A DNA stretch of 64,000 nt from Thioploca sp. (lineage in GTDB: Bacteria; Pseudomonadota; Gammaproteobacteria; Beggiatoales; Beggiatoaceae): assembly GCA_012032555.1 (NCBI GenBank), contig JAAUSR010000012.1, forward strand, positions 44,828 to 108,827, given 5' to 3'. Each line of letters opens with the position of its first letter. The first letter of the stretch is position 1. A model generated the notes under the pieces. It made no database searches and was not told where the DNA came from. It saw only the letters and a program-made list of their open reading frames with translations. Position numbers and translations under genes: made by a program. Shown in pieces: positions 58,792-64,000 of the stretch.

Positions 58792-59198
58792 ATGATGGAT
58801 ATTAACGATATTTGTGCAGAGATTGTTCGTAATGTAGATGCAGCTTTAGGTTGTGCCGTGGTCGACTTAAACAGTGGTTTACTTTTGGGTGTTTCACATA
58901 ATGTACCCTATTTTACCCAATCTTACCTTGATGCCGTTGCCGCAGCAGCAGTGGATATGTTTCGTGGTAGAACCGTGAGTACGGTAGAAGACATGATTGG
59001 AAATATGCGTGGTAATATGAAAAAAAACCTGATCAAAGAAATTCAGATGACTACTGATAACACTTACCATTTCATGACAGTTGTTCCCGATAAATCCAAT
59101 GCGTTAGTCGTACTTATCACCAGTAAAAAGCGAATTTAGGTATGGGATGGTCTCATATCCGCAACGCGGTGCCTAAGTTAACCCCTTTATGTCCTTAG
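58792..59198 (+). CDS. Roadblock/LC7-like protein 2 (MglB-like), frameshifted at the 3' end
   Basis: Paralogue of the protein at 57915 (DINDICAEIVRNVDAALGCAVVDLNSGLLLGV, TVEDMIGNMRG, IQMTTDNTYHFMTVVPDKSNALVVLIT). As given, it stops at 59139 with KKRI, but adding one A to the A5 run at 59125-59129 continues it as KKANLGMGWSHIRNAVPKLTPLCP, which matches the tail of protein 1 (ISLGMGWSTLRIALPKLAPFCS). So the true protein has about 135 residues and ends at 59198. GGAG lies four to seven bases before ATG 58792/58795. Part of the putative roadblock-GTPase module. Confidence 0.75.
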
Positions 59199-59214
59199 CT
59201 AGGGTATCGGGCTG

Positions 59215-59239
59215 AGGCGCAGGGTGTATTTCTGCGCCT
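59215..59239. terminator. Bidirectional hairpin between convergent genes
   Basis: Perfect arms AGGCGCAG (59215-59222) and CTGCGCCT (59232-59239) with a nine-base loop, placed between the end of the second roadblock gene and the end of the opposite phosphoesterase gene. GC-rich in AT-rich surroundings; no T-run. Confidence 0.55.
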
Positions 59240-59259
59240 ATGAGGAACTGAATTTATTA

Positions 59260-60795
59260 TTACTCGAATCGCCTTTTAAAAAGTCCAATTAAAGTTTCAG
59301 GAAAACCGTAATTTTCCATGTCAGTAATGGTAGCGGCTATATTATAAGGTAAGTTATGATAATAAATTTTCCGCTCGTATTGATCATAAATCGCAAATTG
59401 AGCACCAAAAGGTTGACTGCGTGGTTGCCCAATTGAACCAGGACAGATCAGCGCATGATCAAATTGCTTTAAATCAACGACCCGGTCATAAATAAACTTA
59501 TCTTGATGCTGGCTACGTCCATAAACACCGGGCTTGTGGGTATGACCATGAAAACAAAAAGGTATATTTTTACGTTGTAACACATCCAAGTTATCTGAAT
59601 AAGTCATTTCATAAACATAGGCATTAAAAAAAGTGGGATCAATTGGTGCACCATGTACAGCTAACCAATGATCATGGTGAATAAGCGGTGGTAAACCAGC
59701 CAACCAACTTTTTTGTGTTGCACTCACTTGGTCAATACTCCATTGTAGTGCCCATATCGCTGGACGAGAAAAGCTATTCTCTAATTGATTACTCGCTAAA
59801 CTATGATCATGATTGCCTTTAATAAAACTAAAATTCAAGTTTCGCAATTGTTCAATGCATTCACCAGGGTGAGGTCCGTAACCCACAATATCTCCCAGTA
59901 CAATACCGGTTTTAATCCCTTTCAAGTTAAGAAAATCGAGTACTACCTTGAGTGCGGGGAAGTTAGCATGAATATCTGCCAATACAGCAATATAACGAGC
60001 TTGACTTAAATGCTGAGTTGGAGAGAGGGATTGATGAACAACTAGTTGATTAATAAAACTATTCAAGTGCTGACGGTGTGATTCTGTTGGCATATAAACA
60101 TCTTTTAACAATTCAGCTAACACAATCAAATCATGAATATTGTTGAAATGTTTTAAAATCAGATCATGGATAATTTTGCCGAGTTGCTCAGCAACAGCAG
60201 ACTCTATCCAAGCAAGTGAGCGAAAGTAGACTCCTAACATTTGTGCACTGGAAATAAAACGATCCCAAGTATAAATATCATCATCTAAATAAAATAATTG
60301 TTGCTCAGCGCTGATACCAAAGTTAGATAACCCTTCATCCAACCGAACTTTCATCTGTTTGGCTAAGCGAAAGTAAAGATCAAAAAGTTGACTGAAATAA
60401 TTGAGCGATTGAGGAATATCGATAGAGTCTTGAATTAACCAATCATGCAGCGGTTGTAATCGTGGACAAATGCTACCAATTAAAGCAGTCGATTGAGTAG
60501 CTGTTTCAGCAACAAACCAAGTTTTATGAGGATGATGAATTTGATAATGTTTTTCTTTAACTAAAGTTTGTTCGGCCCAACGTTTAGCAAAAATTGGTTC
60601 TAAACGAATTTCACAACGGATTTTAAGTATAGCATCTGGTTCAATGTAAATCTGTGTACCGGGACGACCAGTAAAAGTATTACCATGTAATAAAGACTGG
60701 GGTTGTGTGTTAAGTAATCTTAGAATATCAGCAGGCTGATAAGGTGAATGGGCACCTACTGCACCAATTAAGGTAATGTGATAAGTCATATACAA
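59260..60795 (-). CDS. Kinase-like domain fused to calcineurin-type metallophosphoesterase
   Basis: A 511-residue cytoplasmic protein. Residues 268-480 are a metallophosphoesterase with all metal-binding motifs: D274-x-H276 (VLADIHANF), GDIVGYGP (301-308), GNHD (327-330), VHGAP (His381) and GHTH (417-420). The N-terminal 1-245 has kinase-like spacing: an ILKIR lysine at 57/59, D153 and N158 in RLDEGLSNF (HRD-x4-N pattern) and a DDD at 171-173 where DFG would be. A kinase/APH-like fold is inferred, possibly catalytic. It is divergent from the MglA-like GTPase gene and convergent with the roadblock pair, so a switch-regulating role is likely. Start ATG at 60795; M3 is also possible. Confidence 0.72.
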   Translation of the reverse strand: MYMTYHITLIGAVGAHSPYQPADILRLLNTQPQSLLHGNTFTGRPGTQIYIEPDAILKIRCEIRLEPIFAKRWAEQTLVKEKHYQIHHPHKTWFVAETATQSTALIGSICPRLQPLHDWLIQDSIDIPQSLNYFSQLFDLYFRLAKQMKVRLDEGLSNFGISAEQQLFYLDDDIYTWDRFISSAQMLGVYFRSLAWIESAVAEQLGKIIHDLILKHFNNIHDLIVLAELLKDVYMPTESHRQHLNSFINQLVVHQSLSPTQHLSQARYIAVLADIHANFPALKVVLDFLNLKGIKTGIVLGDIVGYGPHPGECIEQLRNLNFSFIKGNHDHSLASNQLENSFSRPAIWALQWSIDQVSATQKSWLAGLPPLIHHDHWLAVHGAPIDPTFFNAYVYEMTYSDNLDVLQRKNIPFCFHGHTHKPGVYGRSQHQDKFIYDRVVDLKQFDHALICPGSIGQPRSQPFGAQFAIYDQYERKIYYHNLPYNIAATITDMENYGFPETLIGLFKRRFE

Positions 60796-60918
60796 TTCCT
60801 TTAAAACAAACGACTTTTTTCAAATAACGAAAAAGCCGACGGCTTGCTGCATGTAAATAATATTTGTAACATGATACTCAACTGAGAACAGACAGCGTAG
60901 ATTAAGGATTGGTAAAGG

Positions 60919-63816
60919 ATGGCGATAATTGATATCGAACGCGATGTTATCGTAGTTCGGATAGTGTATGATGGTCCACCATTTTCTGGTAAAACCACCA
61001 GTGTCCATGCACTCGCAAAAATTTTGGATAAACGTAATACCGTTTTTTCCCCTCAAGAAGATCCTTTGAGTAAAACACTTTATTTTGATTGGATGGAATA
61101 TTGTGGTGGATTCTTTAAAGGGTATAGTATCTCTTGTCAAATCATTAGTGTGCCCGGACAACTTTCTTTAATGGAACGTCGTCATTTCCTATTACGCACA
61201 GCAGATAGTGTGGTTTTTGTTCTGGATGCTAGTGAAGCCAATATGGAGATTGCTTTAACTTATTTTAATGATTTACAAAAACTGCTTTCTCCAGAAGACC
61301 ATCACTTCATTCAGGTCATTATTCAAGCCAATAAACAAGATAAACCCAAAGCTTTATCGGCTTCACAGTTAAAACAAACGCTATTTCCAGATTACCCCAA
61401 CCTTAAAATTGTTGATTCAGCAGCGATAGCGGGTAAAGGGATTCGAGAAGCTTTTGTTTTAGCCGTTCGGCTCGCATTAGAACGAGCCGAATCTTTAATG
61501 GTAAAAGGTCAATTGGATCATGGTCATCCAGAAATCGATAGTGGTGAAGATTTATTTACTCAACTGCAGAAAGATCTATTTTTCCAAACCATTCCTTTAA
61601 AATCAGAAGCACCCACACCAGTTGAATCCCATTCAGCAGAACCAACTGAACTCGTCGCCACGAATACTGTTCTCCAATCCGATGAGAACATTATAACAGA
61701 AGAATCAACTCCAGAAATTGATACCGTTGATAATGCCGAAACTCAGCCAAAAGAACTGGATTCTGAGCCAACGATATGGTTTGAACAACTCGATAACAAT
61801 CAGGAAGGTTTTACTGCCGATGATGATTCTATCATAGCCGCTACTATACTTGAATCAGCCGACTCGATTGAAGAATTAACTGAAATTACAACGACATTAC
61901 CACCAATCCCCAGCGATATAGAGATCAATGATTTGTCTCTAGAATCGATCAATTTATTTGAACCACTAGCAGAATTTGAAACGACTGAAGAAGATGAATG
62001 GGATGAAGAATTAGTAGAACCATTACTTGGAACAGAAGCCTTTACCGAGGAAGAAGAAGAATTCTTTAACCAACTCATAGCCAGTAGCCAAGTTACTGAA
62101 GAAGAAATAGAAGAAGATTTAGAAGAACCTTTTTATCCAGAATCGGTTGCTACCTTTAAACAATTAACTGAAAAACCGACTATACTATTTGATGATCTAG
62201 ATGAAATCGAGTTAACCACCGGGGTAGATCTACCTTCCTCCTTTCCTCTCCCTACCACAACTGAAGTCAGTAAAACCTCACATCCACCAACATTTTCAGA
62301 ATCGAAGACCTTTGAAGATTTAGTAGAAGATGATTCTCATCTCGATCTATCTACTGCAACTCCAGCAACAGAATCGCCGAGTTTAATAAAAACACCGCTG
62401 GTTAAAGAGCAGATAGAATTAGTGGATTTGGAAGCTAATGAATCACTTGAACCACTACCTGCTGAACCAACGATAACGGAACCAGTAGTATCAGAAGCCA
62501 TTGAACCGATTACTTCAATTCCACCAGCCATAGAGCCACCATTAGTTAAAGATTGGATGGAATTAGCGGATTCTGAATTAGTAGAATCGCCATTACCCAC
62601 TGAACCAACAACAACGGAACCAGTGGTATTAGAAGCCATTGAGTCGATTACTTCAACGTTATCAACTGTAGAACCACCACCCGTTAAAGAAGAGCAGATA
62701 GAATTAGCGGATTTGGAAGCTAATGAATCGCCTGAACCATTACCTGCTGAACCAACGATAACAGAATTAGCAGTATCAGAAGCTATTGAACCAATTACTT
62801 CAATAGAACCACCACCCGTTAAAGAAGAGCAGATAGAATTAGCGGATTTAGAAGCCAATGAATCGCCTGAACCATTACCTACAAAGTTAACCACAACGGA
62901 ATCAGCGGTATCTGCAAAAGCAGAGGGAGTAGAATCTCCACTACATATACCAGAATCTCAAGAGTCAATTGAAAATTTAGTAGAACGAGACCATTCCAAA
63001 GTAACTTCTCTACCAGTAGTCACTCAGGAAGAAATAGATACCTTACCGGTTTCAGTTGAAATGACACCACTATCTTTAGAACCAACTCCTTCTCCAAAGG
63101 TATCTCTACCACTTTTTTCTGATGAAATCTTATCAAATCAATGGATTTGGCCACCGCTTGCTGGGCAAAATTGGGTAAAAACCATTTTTCACCCACCAAT
63201 CAAACCAATTCAAAAATCGAATGGAATATGGATTATCGAAGCCGAAGACCAATGGTTGGCCTTTTCTAAAGCGGAATGGCTATATCATGACGTTCAATTA
63301 GCAAAGCAAACACTACATGAACATATTTGCTTACACTTACAATGTAGTCCGCTGTTATCAGATAACCGCGCTATCGTTATAGCGACTGATGAAAAAAGTT
63401 GGCGTTTATGGCAATTGGTTCAACGAGAAACAACTTTAGCGACACATTTACTAATGGCTTTGCAAGAAAAAACCATGGACAAATTAGCATTAGAAGTGTT
63501 TAGATGTGTTAGTCATTATGCAGATGTGTATCTTCGTTGTGCCCAGTATCCCTCCTGTTTTGAGCTAAACTTAGAAAATATTGGTAGCAATCAACAACGA
63601 CAATTAATTTACTTAGGAATAATTGATTTCACTTCTCCAAGGAATGAACGAACTCAAGCGGGACTACTTGACTCGATTAAACAACTGTTAATTGAGCCAA
63701 TTAAGCATGTTAAAGCTCACTTAGATGTGGCGACTATCGTCAATGAATTGGAAAAGATCGATGGTTTTGGACAACAATATCTTTTAGAAACATTGATCCA
63801 AATCTTTCACCAATGA
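60919..63816 (+). CDS. MglA-like small GTPase with long repeat linker and C-terminal domain
   Basis: A 965-residue protein. Residues 1-195 are a Ras/Arf-like GTPase: P-loop GPPFSGKT (19-26), VPGQ (78-81), NKQD (138-141) and SA (167-168), and VVFVLDASE before the NKQD strand. VPGQ in place of DxxGQ is typical of MglA-type bacterial GTPases. Residues about 196-730 form an acidic, proline/threonine/glutamate-rich, presumably disordered linker with four repeats of about 45 residues (nucleotides 62401-62920). Residues 735-965 form a folded domain (WIWPPLAGQNWVKTIF, WRLWQLVQRETTLATHLL, IYLGIIDF) that I could not name; its LNLENIG..IDF pattern hints at a degenerate kinase-like fold. Neighbours point to an MglA/MglB-like switch. 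Confidence 0.78.
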   Translation: MAIIDIERDVIVVRIVYDGPPFSGKTTSVHALAKILDKRNTVFSPQEDPLSKTLYFDWMEYCGGFFKGYSISCQIISVPGQLSLMERRHFLLRTADSVVFVLDASEANMEIALTYFNDLQKLLSPEDHHFIQVIIQANKQDKPKALSASQLKQTLFPDYPNLKIVDSAAIAGKGIREAFVLAVRLALERAESLMVKGQLDHGHPEIDSGEDLFTQLQKDLFFQTIPLKSEAPTPVESHSAEPTELVATNTVLQSDENIITEESTPEIDTVDNAETQPKELDSEPTIWFEQLDNNQEGFTADDDSIIAATILESADSIEELTEITTTLPPIPSDIEINDLSLESINLFEPLAEFETTEEDEWDEELVEPLLGTEAFTEEEEEFFNQLIASSQVTEEEIEEDLEEPFYPESVATFKQLTEKPTILFDDLDEIELTTGVDLPSSFPLPTTTEVSKTSHPPTFSESKTFEDLVEDDSHLDLSTATPATESPSLIKTPLVKEQIELVDLEANESLEPLPAEPTITEPVVSEAIEPITSIPPAIEPPLVKDWMELADSELVESPLPTEPTTTEPVVLEAIESITSTLSTVEPPPVKEEQIELADLEANESPEPLPAEPTITELAVSEAIEPITSIEPPPVKEEQIELADLEANESPEPLPTKLTTTESAVSAKAEGVESPLHIPESQESIENLVERDHSKVTSLPVVTQEEIDTLPVSVEMTPLSLEPTPSPKVSLPLFSDEILSNQWIWPPLAGQNWVKTIFHPPIKPIQKSNGIWIIEAEDQWLAFSKAEWLYHDVQLAKQTLHEHICLHLQCSPLLSDNRAIVIATDEKSWRLWQLVQRETTLATHLLMALQEKTMDKLALEVFRCVSHYADVYLRCAQYPSCFELNLENIGSNQQRQLIYLGIIDFTSPRNERTQAGLLDSIKQLLIEPIKHVKAHLDVATIVNELEKIDGFGQQYLLETLIQIFHQ
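62401..62920 (+). repeat. In-frame tandem repeat coding for an acidic linker
   Basis: Four units of 144, 138, 135 and about 100 bases start at 62401, 62545, 62683 and 62818. Each encodes VKEEQIELADLEANES plus (P)EPLPAEPTITE and a SEAIEPITS stretch. Units are similar but not identical, and indels keep the frame. Confidence 0.7.
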
Positions 63817-63856
63817 GCAGTAATAGCTTGAAAAACTAGGTTCCATTAGCCCAGTC

Positions 63857-63886
63857 GGGTGGGCAAAAGTGCAACATTGCCCACCC
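63857..63886. repeat. REP-like palindrome
   Basis: Perfect 10-base arms GGGTGGGCAA (63857-63866) and TTGCCCACCC (63877-63886) around a 10-base loop. Same core as the element at 54739-54836. Confidence 0.55.
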
Positions 63887-63898
63887 CAAATTTTGCCA

Positions 63899-64000
63899 CT
63901 AAACCCCCACTACCACTGCCCCAACACCTCCCGTGGCAACCACACCGGCACCAAATCTCCCGCCGCCCGGTGGTGGTGTCAAACCATAATCACTAAAAAT
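63899..64000 (-). CDS. Possible C-terminus of a gene running off the window
   Basis: On the minus strand the last 33 codons before a TAG at 63899-63901 read SDYGLTPPPGGGRFGAGV and a VATGGVGAVVVGV tail. The region is GC-rich and low in complexity. It is probably the 3' end of a gene that starts beyond the window; family unknown. Confidence 0.3.
   Translation of the reverse strand: MFSDYGLTPPPGGGRFGAGVVATGGVGAVVVGV

Noticed and set aside
61800..62078. Minus-strand Ser-rich frame
   Set aside because: Antisense shadow of the acidic GTPase linker.
62337..62894. Long open minus-strand frame with Ser/Gly/Val-rich repeats
   Set aside because: It is the antisense shadow of the tandem repeat linker in the GTPase gene; composition and repeats follow from the opposite strand.

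Overview
The window looks like chromosome from a gammaproteobacterium, most plausibly a large sulfur bacterium of the Thiotrichaceae (Beggiatoa/Thioploca/Thiomargarita relatives). This is an inference. It rests on the AT-rich sequence, gammaproteobacterial gene pairs (mutY-yggX, aroK-aroB, rng-yhdP), a YgfX-type protein, and accessory genes common in that group: plant-type leucine-rich repeats, TPR glycosyltransferases, Uma2, HicAB, and GGDEF/EAL and chemoreceptor signalling. No rRNA, tRNA, CRISPR array, intact insertion sequence or phage was found.

Layout. 1-4.1 kb is the end of a surface-glycan type cluster (beta-propeller protein, Trm112-like/methyltransferase, FkbM methyltransferase, glycosyltransferase). 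4.4-8.7 kb holds an SH3-LysM-SH3 secreted protein, YgfX and a NarL-type two-component pair. 8.8-15.7 kb (minus strand) carries a secreted alpha/beta hydrolase, a DHH phosphoesterase, MltD, phosphatidylserine decarboxylase and a methyltransferase with regulatory domain. 16.1-28.9 kb has a leucine-rich repeat protein, class I lysyl-tRNA synthetase, a sigma-54 response regulator, YhdP, RNase G and PanD. 29.4-41.5 kb has YggX, MutY, a methyltransferase-acetyltransferase fusion, an MFS transporter, AroC, an OGT-like TPR protein, ArgG, a CZB-like protein and Uma2. 42.1-56.5 kb has a MASE3-PAS-GAF-PAS-GGDEF-EAL protein, MtfA, RimO, a chemoreceptor, HisI, a HicA'-HicB fusion with its operator, AroE fused to a DUF1674 tail, a TPR-GT9 protein, a relic LRR gene, AroB and AroK.

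The most interesting region is 57.9-63.8 kb. It holds two roadblock/LC7-like proteins, a protein joining a kinase-like N-terminus to a calcineurin-type phosphoesterase, and a divergently transcribed MglA-like small GTPase with a long acidic repeat linker and a C-terminal domain of unknown type. Together they suggest an MglA/MglB-like switch with its own kinase/phosphatase-type partner, a candidate undescribed polarity or motility signalling module.

Seven genes read as two or more overlapping frames: Trm112-methyltransferase, methyltransferase-regulatory domain, methyltransferase-GNAT (two breaks), argG, aroE and the second roadblock gene. Every break is repaired by adding one base, nearly always in a homopolymer. 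The pattern suggests homopolymer under-calling in the source sequence more than gene decay, although two sites are also good -1 slippery sequences.

Dispersed small repeats include REP-like palindromes with GTGGGCAA/TTGCCCAC arms and heptameric tandem repeats (CAGTTAT/CAGTTGT) placed just upstream of two start codons.
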